A stretch of 55,578 nt of DNA from Tolypocladium sp. Sup5 PDA-1 (Eukaryota; Ascomycota; Sordariomycetes; Hypocreales; Ophiocordycipitaceae), in the NCBI GenBank assembly GCA_000750105.3, contig JPHH03000105.1, positions 1-55,578 on the forward strand, in the 5' to 3' direction. Shown here piece by piece: positions 32,794 to 44,700 of this stretch. The position numbers and the translations under genes are program-made. Positions within the stretch are counted from its first letter, which is position 1. Each line of letters begins with the position of its first letter. Below the pieces are notes generated by a model. That model did no database searches and was not told the origin of the DNA. It saw nothing but the letters and a program-made list of their open reading frames with translations.

Positions 32794-33659
32794 AGGCTGT
32801 TGATACTGGGTGTTTCCTGCACGGGATGGTCACATGACTGGGTGTAAAATACCCGTTGCTAATAGAAGACTGCTGTTATAGGCGTAAGCAAAGCTACCGA
32901 GTGCTTGTGCCGAGGCTACGTATGCATTATATAAGCGTTAACGGCTACTATTAAATATGCCACTATGTAGTAGCGATAATAGCATAACGAGCCCGTATTT
33001 TATATCGTTATATATTTAAAAAAATAAAAATAAAAATAAAAATAAAAAAACCTCACCTATTCCGTAATATAATTAGATAGTTAAACTGCCTAATATTTAG
33101 TAATAGACTATACTAAGTTTAAGGCTAGCGGGACTAGTTATCGTAGACTTATCGTAGAGTCATAATAGTTATAGTTATAGCTATTATCTAGACCCTAGTT
33201 AACAACGCGCTAGAGTATAGAGTTAGGATGTCGCGTCTGCTAGTTTCAATGTTTGGATCGAAAAACACGTGCCTCCAACCGTGGAATTTGCCAGCGGCGA
33301 CGCTTGGATGGGATATTGTTGGGGATGTATGTCTATGACGGTGGTCCTCCGTTACGCATGGCAATGTGGATATGGAGTAGACTCGGCTCCGAATGCCCCA
33401 CCACGGCGTAGCGCCATCTACAGAACTGTACGAAGGACACATGCAAACACAGGTCAAGGAACATCACCGCTGAGAAGAGCCAGACGCTGTGAGATGGGCA
33501 TGCATTCATTTCTCGTCACGGTCAGCACAGCCGCATGGCCCCACGGTATCGAATCCATAAACACCGTGTCCTGGCCCGTTAGCCTGCGCCGCATCACGCA
33601 TGTCGCCCGGGCCCCGATTAGCCTTCACAGAGCATGTACTCGCAACAGCCCTCGGCCGC
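32794..33659. other. AT-rich, TpA-rich spacer (RIP-like)
   Basis: Roughly 32880-33230 is strongly AT-rich, full of TA steps (tatcgttatatattt, atagttatagttatagc) and stops in all frames, in contrast with the GC-rich flanks. It includes a (TAAAAA)-type tract at 33016-33050. This is what repeat-induced point mutation leaves behind from a transposon, although no element can be recognised. From 33230 to 33659 composition returns to normal without a supported gene. Confidence 0.55.
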
Positions 33660-34012
33660 TCATTTCTTGCCGCTCTTCTTGATGCCCTGGGTGCCCGTGT
33701 TGAGGGGCCCCTTGCCGCCGGCCTTGGCCGCCATGTCCGCGCGTGCCTTTTCCTCTGTGCCATCGTCAGCGGTCCGGTCTGCGTCCATAGGTAGGGTCGG
33801 GGTGGTGGTGGGGTCGTACCGGCGCGCTTCTTCTCGAGGTAGGCCTTGTCGTCCTCGTCGAGCTCCTTGGTGGCCTTCTTGGCCTGCTTCAAGGGCTTGA
33901 CCTTGCCGCCTGGGGGCGCCGAACGTTAGCCATGTTGGTCGGCGGGGCAATCTGGACTTTTGCACGGGGAGCGGGAAACGCGGGACTTGCCTTCTCGGTT
34001 GGCACCACCCAT
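33660..34012 (-). CDS. TMA7: Translation machinery-associated protein 7 (TMA7)
   Basis: Three small exons, 33991-34012, 33820-33909 and 33660-33754, give the 68-residue, lysine-rich TMA7/CCDC72 protein. It begins MGGANREGGKVKPLKQAKK, has an acidic LDEDDKAYLEKK centre and ends with the conserved GKGPLNTGTQGIKKSGKK tail. TMA7 co-purifies with ribosomes in yeast and is nearly invariant in eukaryotes. The first intron (33910-33990) starts with GC, not GT (gaag/GCAAGT), a strong GC-AG donor; only this splice gives the conserved NREGGKVK. The second intron (33755-33819) is GT-AG. The gene is head to head with Prp4, with 733 bp between starts. Confidence 0.95.
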
Positions 34013-34745
34013 TGTTGCTACAGAGACGGGCTCAAAGAGCGTGACGGAAGAAGATGGAAAGGCTGCGGGAAAAGACAGCGCGGTGGTCAGGTGTTGCAGC
34101 TGACAGAAGACCGAGTATTCGCCTGGTTCGTCGCGGAAAGAATCTCCATGGCGGGCGGTGAGAGCGCGGCGCAGGGTCCCCGCGGGGCAGAATATTATGT
34201 AATCCGCCAAAACACGACTAGCGCGTGCAACTGGTGACGGCCAAGACGGGTTCCACAGACGCTTGCAACCAACGACGTCAAAACTCCAAACGCAGAATCG
34301 TCACCCCTCTGCTCGTCGCGCTTCCATCCTCTCAACCAAGCTGCGAGCACCCATCCCTACCCGCTTTGCCTCCCCGAAGCATCATCCCTCCTTCTGCGCT
34401 TGAGCTCTAGAAGCTCCCCCCTTCTCCTCATCACGCAGCCCGCTCGCGGTCCGCTGGCTGGTTTCTGGCCCCAGTGGAGTTGAGGAGAACCGTCTTGTCT
34501 TCTGGAACCCTTCCACCACACTCTTGTCTTCGTGACTCACCTCATATTACCTACCCACCCAGCTTCTGCTTTGGCCTTCTCCTTCTACCACCCCCGCTGC
34601 TCCTCGCATGTCCTGAGCCTCGGACGAGAGACGGCTGATCTGGTTGGGCGCTTCCTTCTGCCCGCGTACCGCATTTGCAGAACCCTTCGCTGACACTTGC
34701 TGCTGTCCCTGCCAAACACCCTCTGACTCCTCCTCGTCGCCAGCC
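34013..34745. promoter_or_regulatory. Bidirectional promoter TMA7 / PRP4
   Basis: 733 bp between divergent housekeeping genes. The half next to PRP4 (34300-34740) is strongly pyrimidine-rich (cccccttctcctcatc and similar), the usual look of ascomycete core promoters and leaders. No TATA box is evident. Confidence 0.5.
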
Positions 34746-37700
34746 ATGTCTTCGAGCTCCGACGAGGGCGAAATCCGCGATGACGGAAATGGGGAGTTGA
34801 AGGCATCTCACCAGACTTCTCTGGGAGAAAACGGTGTTGACCGTCAAGGCAGAAATAGAGACCCATCTCCAGCTCTCGACTCTGCATCCCGCGGTAGCGG
34901 CTCGTCCCGACGAAGCCGGTCTCCACGAGGATTCAAGAGATCGCGCGACGACAATGACCACTATGGTGGTGGTGGGCGAGACCACGACGCGAGGCAGTCC
35001 CGAGCTCGCCGCGACGAACGTCCCCGAAATGGCTACCATGCCTCTGGACGAGACCGCGACTCGAGACCATCTCACAACTTCTACGACGATGCTCCCCGAG
35101 ATGACCATCGGCGACCCCGTGTGTCGTACGAGGACCTAGACGCGCCTTCGTCGCGTGCCTCTAGCCTCTACGGCGACTCGCGTCAAAACGCCCGCAACAA
35201 TGACTCTGATCAGTATCGCAACCGCGACCGCGATCGAGGTGGCCGCCGAGACCGAGGCCGTGACCGAGGCCGTGACTGGGGCCGTGACCGCGTCGACAAT
35301 CTTGGCCGAGAGCCGTCGTTCGACGAGCCGCATCGACGCCGAAGCCGCTCCCCCCACAAATTCCGACGTGACGATAGACCTCGGGGCGACCGACTTGCGG
35401 AGGACGGGATACGTGATGGTCGTGACCGCTCAGCAAGGGCTGTGCACTTTGGCGATGAGCAGGGTTCCAAGAGAAAGGGTCGGGGTATCGAGGAAGAGGC
35501 ACCACGCTCCCAGAGCGGCCAATACCAGAAGCATAACGGAGCTACTGGTGACGGAAAAGCGGCGAGAACCCCGAGGTAACCATTCCCACGCGCCACCACT
35601 CATCACCTTGGGCTAACACTTGCACAGTGAACGTGCCAGGGAGCCCTCCCCTGAGCAGGACCATGAAATGGAGGCACCTATCGATGAAGACGCCGAGATT
35701 GAGCGACGTCGAAAGCGACGAGAGGAGCTCATGGCCAAGTCCAGCTCCGCGACGCCTCTCCTCATTCACGCCGTTGAAGCTGCCGCCGAAAAGGCTGCTC
35801 GCGCTGCTTCTCCTGCCTCTACTCAGCCTGAGGCGCAACAGCCCATGCTCGAGGCCGGCACTCCTCGAACTGCTTCTGGTAAGCTCATCAGTCTGCTGCG
35901 GAGTATCCCAGTAGTCTCTAACGTTTTAGACTGGGCGTCTCCACGTTCGCCGGCTTCTCGTGACGAACCCCCGCCTGGCGGCATCAACCCGCTCGACGAC
36001 AATGGCCTCATTAACACGCACGGCAATGCAGTGGCCAACGAGGAGGACGGGCCCTCCGCCGCCGACTACGATCCTACTGTTGACATGCGAGAGGACGAAC
36101 GTCGGGAGGAACGCAAGCACGGCCAAACTGTGATCCATGGCCAGGCCCAACCCGTCGAAGGCGCTCAGCGATCAGCGCAACCGCCCCAGGCCGAGGACCC
36201 AAGTCAGGCATCTGACGAGGAAGACGACGATGAGTTTGACATGTTTGCTGATGAGTTTGACGCGGTCCAGTACGCCGCCCAGCAGAAGCAACGGCAACCA
36301 CGTGCTCAGGCCCAGGGAGGCATGCTCGAAGACGAAGACAAGGAGGGCTTCTACAAGGTCCGCATTGGCGAAATCCTCGGTGGCCGCTACACGATAAAGG
36401 CAGTTTTGGGCCAAGGGATGTACGCGCGCGTGGCTCGAGCCTTGGACACGAAAACCAAAGAGGTGGTCGCGGTCAAGCTCATGCGCAAAAACGACGCCAT
36501 GAAGAAGGGAGGCTATACCGAGATTGACATTCTAAAGAAGCTCAACGACGCCGACGCCGAGGAGAAGAAGTACATTGTCAGGTTCCAGGGCCACTTTCTC
36601 CATCGGGGCTTTCTCTGCATGGTGTTTGAGGGCCTCGACATGAACCTCCGCGAGGTTTTGCGCAAGTTTGGCAAGGATGTGGGCATCAACCTGACGGCCA
36701 CGCGCATGTTTGCAGAGCAGATCTTCATCGGGCTGCAGCACATGCGCGAAAACCACATCATCCACGCCGACCTGAAGCCGGACAACATCTTGGTGAGACC
36801 CAGACCGCCCCCCTGACAATGCTCAATACTAACACCAAGTCCAGATCAACAGCACCCGCACCGTTGTCAAGATATGCGATTTGGGCACCGCAATCAACCT
36901 AGATGACGCGGCTTCTCAGCAGGAACAGCTCACGCCTTACCTGGTGAGCCGTTTCTATCGAGCGCCAGAGATTGTGCTCGGAATGCCATACGGCTACGCA
37001 ATCGACGTCTGGGCGGTTGGCTGCACCCTCTTTGAGCTCTTTACCGGCAAGATTCTCTTCCAGGGCCGGAACAACAACCAGATGCTCAAGGCCATCATGC
37101 AGATACGCGGCCGCATGCACTACAAGTACTATAAGCACGGAAAGATGTGGGCGGACCACTTTGATGACAAGGGCAACTTCGTCAGCATGGAGTTTGACGA
37201 TGTTACAAACAAGGTATGTCATCCAGTTTCCTTTCAGTGCGTCGTGTCTTGTTGCTATTCTTGCACATTTGGCGGCGCGAGTCAAAAGTCCAGCTGGTAG
37301 CCTGCCATGGGGCTGGCTGTAAGCGCTGCGAAGGACCGGGGATGATGCATCAGCATAGGCGCCCGGGATTCCTGTCAGCCATGTCATGGGGTCGAGACGC
37401 CGGTCTCACGGCCGCAGATGCGGCCAACCCAGAAATTCCGTCAGGCTCGTCTTGCATCTTGCATCTGACTCGCTGGTGGCTGGTGGCTGGACTCTATGGT
37501 CACAAAATTCGCCAGCGCCAGCAATCCGAGCGGCTTCTTTCAGGGTGGCCAGTGTCGCCCTGGCTGACGGCAGCCTCATGACCCGCGACATGCAGCGTTG
37601 CTCGTTTCTACTTACGTTTATTGGAGATGGAAACTAACATGTCATGTATAGCCCGTGAAGCGAACTCTGTCAGCAGTCACTCCCACCCGCCCTCTGGGCA

Positions 37701-37915
37701 CACGTCTCGACGAAGCAGGAGCAGGGATGTCCGCCGACGAAAAGAAGGAGCTGGACCGCTTCAAGGATCTGTTGGAGAACTGCCTGCTGGTTAATGCCGA
37801 CAAGCGAATCACCCCCGAGAAGGCGTTGCAGCATGATTTTTTCACCATGGCGAAGACAAAGAAAAAGGCTCTGCCGGAGAAGCCGAAGAAGAAGGAGGCA
37901 TCGCCAGCCGCATGA
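34746..37915 (+). CDS. prp4: Pre-mRNA splicing kinase Prp4
   Basis: Exons 34746-35575, 35628-36792, 36845-37213 and 37652-37915 give 875 residues (858 if the in-frame 35879-35929 segment is spliced). The first 270 residues are an Arg/Asp/Ser-rich, RS-like domain (RDRDRGGRRDRGRDRGRDW). A linker holds an acidic SDEEDDDEFDMF stretch. The kinase domain starts at GGRYTIKAVLGQGMYARV; it has the AVKLM lysine, catalytic HADLKPDN (Asp near residue 658), CDLGTA in place of DFG, and VSRFYRAPEI in the activation segment. HAD and DLG variants are typical of Prp4 kinases, which phosphorylate tri-snRNP proteins to activate the spliceosome. The last intron is 438 bp, unusually long here. The C-terminus is Lys-rich (KKKALPEKPKKKE). 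Confidence 0.93.
35879..35929 (+). other. Probable 51-nt intron that leaves the frame open
   Basis: Within exon 2 of prp4, gtaagctc...ctctaac...ttttag has a good donor, branch site and acceptor. Its length is a multiple of three and it has no stop, so the protein can be made with or without 17 extra residues. The encoded segment (KLISLLRSIPVV) is hydrophobic and unlike the acidic linker around it, which favours an intron. Confidence 0.6.
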
Positions 37916-40900
37916 GGATGGCTCCGGAATGACGGTGCCTTGCCACTTGGGTGAGGCGAGAAGCGTGGATGTTATTGTTGCCTTTCCAGTTGGTTGAGGC
38001 GAGAAGCGTGGATATTGTTGTTGGCTTTCGACCCGGGTGAGGCTAGATGCGATGCCTTGAGTTGGGTGAGGCGAGAAGCGTGGACATTGTTTTCTTGCCT
38101 TGTTGATGGCCACTTGCATGTGGTCACTGTTTCGATGTCACATTTTCACGGCACGCGACGTTTGGCGACGGTGTTGGCATACGGATGCATTGCACATGCA
38201 CCAAAGGGATGGTAGACGATGTTTGAGTAGCATATGGACTGGACTGGGCTGGGTTCCCACCCGATTTGCTTAACATGCAGTTTCATAGTGTAGGATACCC
38301 TGTTGGACAACGAGACACATGGTCACATGTTGCGCACTCTTTTCATTATTGTGATACTCGCGCGAGCCCATTCGAGCAGAAAACGCCCGGCCCGGCATTG
38401 GCCGTCTACCGCTCTGTTCCCTTTGGTCGCTCAGCCGTGATTGTGTATGACTCGTCGCGCGCGGGTTGCGCTGCCTCGTTCCCTCGCACCCCGCCCGGTA
38501 CGACGTGAGTTATTACCTGATGTCCGCAGCGCCGCACTGGGCGCAGGCGAGACGGTGCGAGCGCCCGGCGGATGAGCGGCCTGCCTCTCCCCGAACGACG
38601 TACAGTTTGACGAGGTACGTACGTGTTGGGTGAGGCTGTGCTGTGCTACGGACGCGTGTTGGGAGGCGGGCGGGTTGCTGCAGGTCTTGCAGTGAGCACC
38701 CGTGTATGACAGATGGTGGGTTGAGCAAACAATCTGAAGAATCCAATGGTGTTGTCCAGGGTCTTGTGAGCTGAAGTGGTTGTGAGGCGGTTGTTGGTAC
38801 TCCGTATTAGTGGTTTGATTCGTGTTGTCGAGGTTACCCTATACACCACCTCTGCGATTGAGTTTTCGCGGTATGGCACACGGGTTCTACGAATTGGGGG
38901 CTTGCGGTGTATGGCAAGGTTACAGCTGTTTTTTCAGCAGTAGCTAGATGAGGCTTGCATAGTTGCACGGGCTGCGTGGCGACGAAGGGGGTTGGACGTT
39001 CAATGTTGCAACAGTGACAGGAGGATCCTCAGCTGAGAAGAGGTTGGGTGAGGTTCGAGCTGAGCAACCAACCACCAACTACGGAGTAGGCGTCCAGCAC
39101 ATCTAGGACGTGCGATATTTCCTAGCTCGACAACTACGCATCTACGAGTATGGGCGCGTGAATAGACGCAAGGGAAAAGTACAATACAGCAGGGCGGTCG
39201 ACACGGCCACGGTGAGGCTTGCAGGCGGACGGACGTCCCGTGTTGCACGGATGTAGGTCCAAAAGTTCCAGCCGCAGCAGAGCCGCAGAGTGCCACCCGC
39301 GCCTGTACAGTACGAATGTGCAATCCACATTCTACGAAACACGGAAGCTTGAGGCCAACGAGGGTTCACCAAGGCGATTCGGCAGCAGGGGGGGGGCGCG
39401 CAGCCGATTTGTTTGCTGCCCTTTGCGTGATGCGTGATGCGTCATATCACGATATGCCGCGAAGTACACGGCGACAGCGCGACACGAGCGCTCGCGGCAG
39501 CGGTTGATCGGACTTGTCTGATGTGCTGTACTTTGTACGAAGGCTTAATCTGCATTGGGCATGTGAGCGGTTTGCTCCGTGGGATCGGCGCAGGTACGAG
39601 GGCGCGGTGGTGAGTGCGTGTAGGATGTTGATGAACCGCTAGTAGTGTTGGGAGTGAAACGACGTGACGATGCTCTGTGGCCCCCTTGCGTGGTCATGGC
39701 GGTAGCGGGTCCGCTGGAGACCGACACGGCACGGTAGCGAACGGGATTCGAAACGGTGTTGTCTGCTCTGAGAGTCCGTCTCGCGACGCCGCCGCATCGC
39801 GATGGATCGCCCGTACGTGCAGCGTTTCGGCTCGTCCGTCCGTTTGAGACGCGCAGCCGAGCAGCGGCCGAATGTCTGTAGGGATGGGGCGGAGACCCTG
39901 ATTGCACGCAAACAACCAGATCGCAGCAGACGCTGATCGCCAGAACGTGCAGTCTGGCTAAGCTTTTAGCTTGCGGGGGACGGGGGTTGATGTCATGCCG
40001 ATGATCGTGGCCGCGGGGGATGCACTGTAGGGAGAGGCTGCTGATGGGCAGTGCTGACGTTTGTCTGATGTGACGATGGACTGGCCTGCTCGATCGGGCA
40101 GCCGAGTCCCGGCCCTGTCGCGGTGGTCTTGTTGGTGATGGCACCGGGGTTGGAGGCGGTCGGCCGGTGATCTTGGGCCGGCGGGGGGGACGGCCGGACG
40201 AGCGCCGAGTGGAGATGCGACTTGGTCTTGACCTCGATGCCGTCGTTGCGATGATTGCTGCTGCTGCTGTTGCTGTTGCTGTCAAATTGACTGATCATGG
40301 ACTGATCATTATCGCCCTCCCTCGCGTTTCATCATCCCCAGCGTCCACCTTCCACGCGACACATCACGTCACAAACCCGGCCCTCCGACCCCAGACTCCA
40401 TCCATCTCCCTCGCGTCCCCCGCCCATCAAACTCACCCGCGCGTGATATAAAAATATAAAACACGCACCACCATTCGGCGGCGGACACGCGAACACGCAA
40501 GGGAGACGGCACCTAGTAGGAAAAAGCATGTACCGAGAGAAAAGAAAATACGGATACGAAGCGCCGGGGGGGGTGGAGAGAAAGGCGAGGCAAGGGATGA
40601 AGGTTCTGGCGCGTGGAATCGAAGCTTTCGGGGAAGATTCCAAGGAGGCGGGGCTGGAGTGCATCGGCAGAGGAAGCGACGCAAGGGAGGCGTGCGCAAC
40701 GGCCGGTGGCGTCATCGAGGGTCCATATGTGTCCCGTCCGCGCCGCCGAGACAGCTTACAATCACGACGCAAGAGTGTTGTTTCGTGGGGCACCGGCACC
40801 AAGATCGAGGAGGAGCCCATGTCTTGCATTAAACATTACTTGCATGCGCACCCCAGAGCCACCAAAACACAAAACAAGCGCCCGCGCGGGCCAAGACTTC

Positions 40901-41197
40901 AAGGGCGCGCCTCTTGCATAGCTCGACCCCGTGTGTTGTTGTTTTACATGCGTGCCCCCCTGTGAGCCATACCCAGCATGCCACGCCACATGATTGCCCA
41001 TGCCATCAAAGGGACCAAGGGAACCTCCTCCGGGTCCTGTCTTAGACCCTGAGGACACCAGCCGGACCTGCCCGAATTAGTCGTGACCGGAGATGCGCGA
41101 GCAGGCACGGATAGGTGTTCACTCACCCACAGGACAGACTGCATTCTCGAGCCATCACGCCATGACGGACGCTGGCCGAGCACACACGACAGCCAGC
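37916..41197. other. 3.3-kb gene-poor region
   Basis: No convincing gene. It holds the 3' flank of prp4 with its repeats, two TACTCCGTA/TACGGAGTA boxes (38798, 39080), a short g-rich run near 39387, and a pyrimidine-rich stretch at 40320-40440 that ends in a TATA-like gatataaaaatataaaac at 40444. ORFs of 100-246 codons here (39545-40285 minus, 40332-40829 minus, 40528-40965 plus) are low-complexity and overlap on both strands, as chance ORFs do in GC-rich DNA. Confidence 0.4.
37947..38095 (+). repeat. Degenerate tandem repeat in the 3' flank of prp4
   Basis: Four copies of a 35-48-bp unit, each starting near ggttgaggcgagaagcgtgg and followed by attgttg-type sequence, at about 37949, 37993, 38036 (most diverged) and 38069. 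Non-coding. Confidence 0.7.
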
Positions 41198-41635
41198 TCA
41201 CCAGCCCTCGTGGTGGCACGAAAACGACCGGTACTTGACCTTCCTCTCGTCAAACCTCGGCTCCCTGCACAGCACGTTGTCCCGAAACGTCATCTCCGTG
41301 TTGACGCCGTCGCAGTCCAGCCCGCGGTATACCTTGCACGACAGCCGGTTGCGCTCCGTGATGAGCGGGTCGTACACGCGCATCGACTCGGCGTAGTGCG
41401 AGATGGGGTAGCAGTGCCCGTCGAGCACGCGCTCGCGCCGGAACCGCGTGCAGTACCGCAGGTGCGACCGCTTGCACGGGCAGTCGGCGTTGTCCACGGT
41501 GATGGCGTAGTCGGAGGGTGTCATGATGGTCGTGTTGGGCGGCGGCAGGATGGCGAATTCGGTGCCGGGGGGCACGGTGAGGGCGCCGACGGCGGCGACG
41601 GTGGCCAGGAGGCTGAAGACGAGGGTCAGGTGCAT
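41198..41635 (-). CDS. Small secreted cysteine-rich protein
   Basis: A single-exon 145-residue ORF. Residues 1-19 form a signal peptide (LTLVFSLLATVAAVGAL). The mature part holds eight or nine Cys in a regular layout: DCPCKRSHLRYC, DGHC, LSCKVYRGLDC, VLCREP and SFSCHHEGW at the C-terminus. There is one N-glycosylation sequon (NTT). I do not recognise the family. Size, secretion and cysteine content fit fungal effector-like or extracellular proteins. The mature part contains few low-complexity stretches, unlike chance ORFs nearby. A palindromic gtttataaac (41774) about 140 bp upstream of the ATG may be its TATA element. It stands alone in a gene-poor region, common for effector candidates. Confidence 0.78.
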   Translation of the reverse strand: MHLTLVFSLLATVAAVGALTVPPGTEFAILPPPNTTIMTPSDYAITVDNADCPCKRSHLRYCTRFRRERVLDGHCYPISHYAESMRVYDPLITERNRLSCKVYRGLDCDGVNTEMTFRDNVLCREPRFDERKVKYRSFSCHHEGW

Positions 41636-41773
41636 CGTGATAACTTTGACGTTGCGAGGTGGGGGGTCTGAGACGCGGGTTCGTGCTGGGATGCTGTCGA
41701 AGATACTGGCTGCGTATCACAAAGGAGATGTCGTGAGGAAGAAGACTGAGAAAAGAAATATAGAGATGCCCAT

Positions 41774-41783
41774 GTTTATAAAC
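41774..41783 (-). promoter_or_regulatory. TATA-like palindrome upstream of secreted protein gene
   Basis: The 10-mer gtttataaac is its own complement and lies 139 bp upstream of the ATG at 41635, in a short AT-rich patch within GC-rich DNA. Position and sequence suit a TATA box, although none was tested. Confidence 0.35.
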
Positions 41784-44700
41784 AAGAAAAAAATCGCAGA
41801 GAAATTTCTGTGTTTATACATCAGAAGAGTTTTCTTCAAGCTTAAAGTTCCGAGGAGACGGCTGCCTCACCAGCGCCCCCATAGTAGAGCCTGTGGTGCA
41901 GAAACCATAAAAAAGGCCGCTGCTGACTCTGAATCTCTGTGCTTGCCTATGCACACGCACTGCACATGCACATGTATAGATGGCCCCGACAAGCATGCAC
42001 CATCGCGACATCGCGGCCGCACGGGGAGAACATCGCCGTGGGTGTTGTCACGGCGCGGCTCCGAAGTGGGCCCCGGGCGGCGTCGGCGACCCGGGCGGGT
42101 CCCCCGGATCCAAGCCCAGCCTCCCGGCCGCTCAGCTGCTGCGGCCACAAAATCAAGACGCCACCCAGGCGCAGCAGCGGCGGGCTCCGAACCATCTGTC
42201 GCTTACGTTTGCCTCTTGTTGAGCCGTCGAGCCGCCTCGCTGACGCCTCGGCACCATAATGAGGCGAGCTCCGTGACCAACAAAGCCTTTGTCTGGCTCG
42301 GAGGTCCCCCGCCACGCAAAGATGACACGATCGAATCGCTGATCCTTCAATAGCGTCGACCTTGTTGGCCGTGACTGGTGGGGCCAACAGGATTCATCAA
42401 GCAGCGAACAGGCCTGCAGAACCCTGGCGTGCGTGATGAAGCCATCCAAGCCATCGTCCTCATGAGGCACCAACGGGGGAGGAGTGGTCAGCCTGGTAGG
42501 CAAAGCAGGCACGTTGACCGGATGGATGGCATCCGAAATCCGTCACTTGAGTTCGTGGCTAACGGCCGACAGTATTGCTTTGGGGCGGCGTGGCTGTTGG
42601 CTCTCCGGTTCTAGATCCATCCTGCCAACTGCCCACCGCTGGCGGTAGCGACGGGTGATGTGCACCACACCACTGCGGCGGGCATGTGGCCAGTGCTCCT
42701 GGGTTCGGGAAGGGGGATGGCCATGGTGCGCAGCTGCAGCCTGGCACGGGATTGGCTCCGGGGCTGCGGTGCAGAGCCGTGGGTGCCGTTGGCTAACGAC
42801 GGCCAACGCTAATACGGGAGGTTGGCTGGCCGGTTCACTATTCGCTCGATCGCCACTATCTATGTATGTAACGAACGACTGGTCATGCCAGATGTTGACC
42901 AAACCGCCAGATGTTGCGGATAGCCCGGCGCCCCGAGGAGGGGGGAGAGTAGAACTGACCGATCCGCGATCATCTCGACTATCACATATGAGGAGAGCTG
43001 CGTGGTAACTGGTAAGAGGAAAGTGTAACGGCAGTTCGCTTGGTGTAGTCTTTTGCCCTTTTGGCACGATCGTCGGCCGGACGTTGTCTCTCAGCGCACC
43101 GCGGATTCGCGGCCACCATACTACGGTATTCGACGTCTCTGGAGGGATTGACCTCCTGAAGAGGTTGCGGACGGTCCGCGGCGGTGCTCCAAGACACGGA
43201 CGAGGCGTGGACAACGGGACTACCGGTTCAACGTGCCGCCACCAGACCTACTCGTAGGCCTGCGGATCGAGGAACTGTGTGGATGGAGGCTGCTGACAAG
43301 AGAACTTGCTTACGCAAGGGGGCATGGGCTCGGTTCAAGTTCAAGGAGGGCATCACCTGCCCGGGAGTCTGTGCTGCTGGAGGCGCCATCCTGATATGAC
43401 GCTAGAACCGTGCGGGCATTAGATGTCGACGGTGGCGGGCTCGGAGTATCGTTCCCCGCGCAGTGGCTGTTATACGGCGGCTTGGTTGACAAACGAATTC
43501 AAGCGTGGTGGTTGTGCCTGCCAGAGTGTGATGCCACGGGCGCAGCTCAGCTGAGAGTTTAGCCAAAAGCCACGACACCTGGAAAGCCGTGCGACGTGGG
43601 ATGTGACGCCGGGAGACTAGGCGACGCCTTTGAAAACGCGGCGTCTTTATTGGGTCGACGAGGCGGCAAGCTCCACGGCGTTCATCTGGGCCTGGCGAAC
43701 CGGTGTTGGCGTTGTCCAATGATGGCTCTGCCGGAGTTGCAGTTGGCGCCGAATCACAGGGCCCCGTTGGCCGGATATTGCACCCTATTCCCACGTTCTT
43801 CTTCGAGAATGAGGAGGCGCATCGGGAAAGAAGCAAGTATTGACTCCTGGCAAAGCGGGCATTGCATCAACGTGGCCGGCGGGGTTGTGGCGGCTGCTTG
43901 GCTGGGCCATCTGGGACGGCGAGTTTCACGCTGAGCGTTTCTGTGACATGGCTTGTTGAAGAGGCGCTCGTACAACCTACACAGACGTCACTCGGTATTG
44001 TAGATATCTTGGCGAGTTAGTCTGTACAGTACGTACGTCCGTACGGAGTAGTAGTCCGTGGTTTACTCGGCATTATTTCGCACTGCTGTCGCATTGAGCG
44101 CCAGCTCAGCCCCGAGCCCCGACGAAACACCAGTTCAACCACCGTCGACGCTCGACACTCTGGCCCAAGATCGACCTGCGGATCACAATGCAGACCAGCA
44201 GGTGTGGTCTGTGTCGAACCGCCGCCGCCAACCAGGGGTAGACAGGACCGTGCTTGGGCTAGCAGCAGCACGGCTTGCGCGATCGTCGGCTCCCCACGTC
44301 AGAGATTAGATGAAGTCACCATGGTCAGCGGGCGCAACGAGGCCAGGCCATGCCTGCCATGCAAGGCAGATGAAGCACTGGCCGCAGACTATCGAGCGGA
44401 TGGCGGGGGCCCGCCATGATTCGTGGCTGTCGTTGCAGGGGCGCTGCGAGTTGCAGAGATGTTGGTTGGCTGGTCGTGCGCAACAAAGGCAGAGACTCCA
44501 GAGAGGCTGAGGAAGCAGATCTGGCGCGAGGCCCAAAGCGGGCTAGACCGAGCTCCCGTGACTTGGCAGCCGGTGCAGGAGGCGCTGGGCAGCGCAGACC
44601 GCTATTCTGCAGAGCCTGCCTTTGCCTGCCTTGGAGTTCCAGTTCCTGCGCGCCTGCCATGCGGAGCTGCGCTGCCCATTTGCCTGTCCGTCCTGCCTGG

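Noticed and set aside
37216..37581. 121-codon ORF inside the last prp4 intron
   Set aside because: No similarity to kinase sequence or any domain; splice sites at both intron ends are good.
39545..40285. 246-codon minus-strand ORF
   Set aside because: Low-complexity Arg/Ser/Pro/Thr sequence with no domain.
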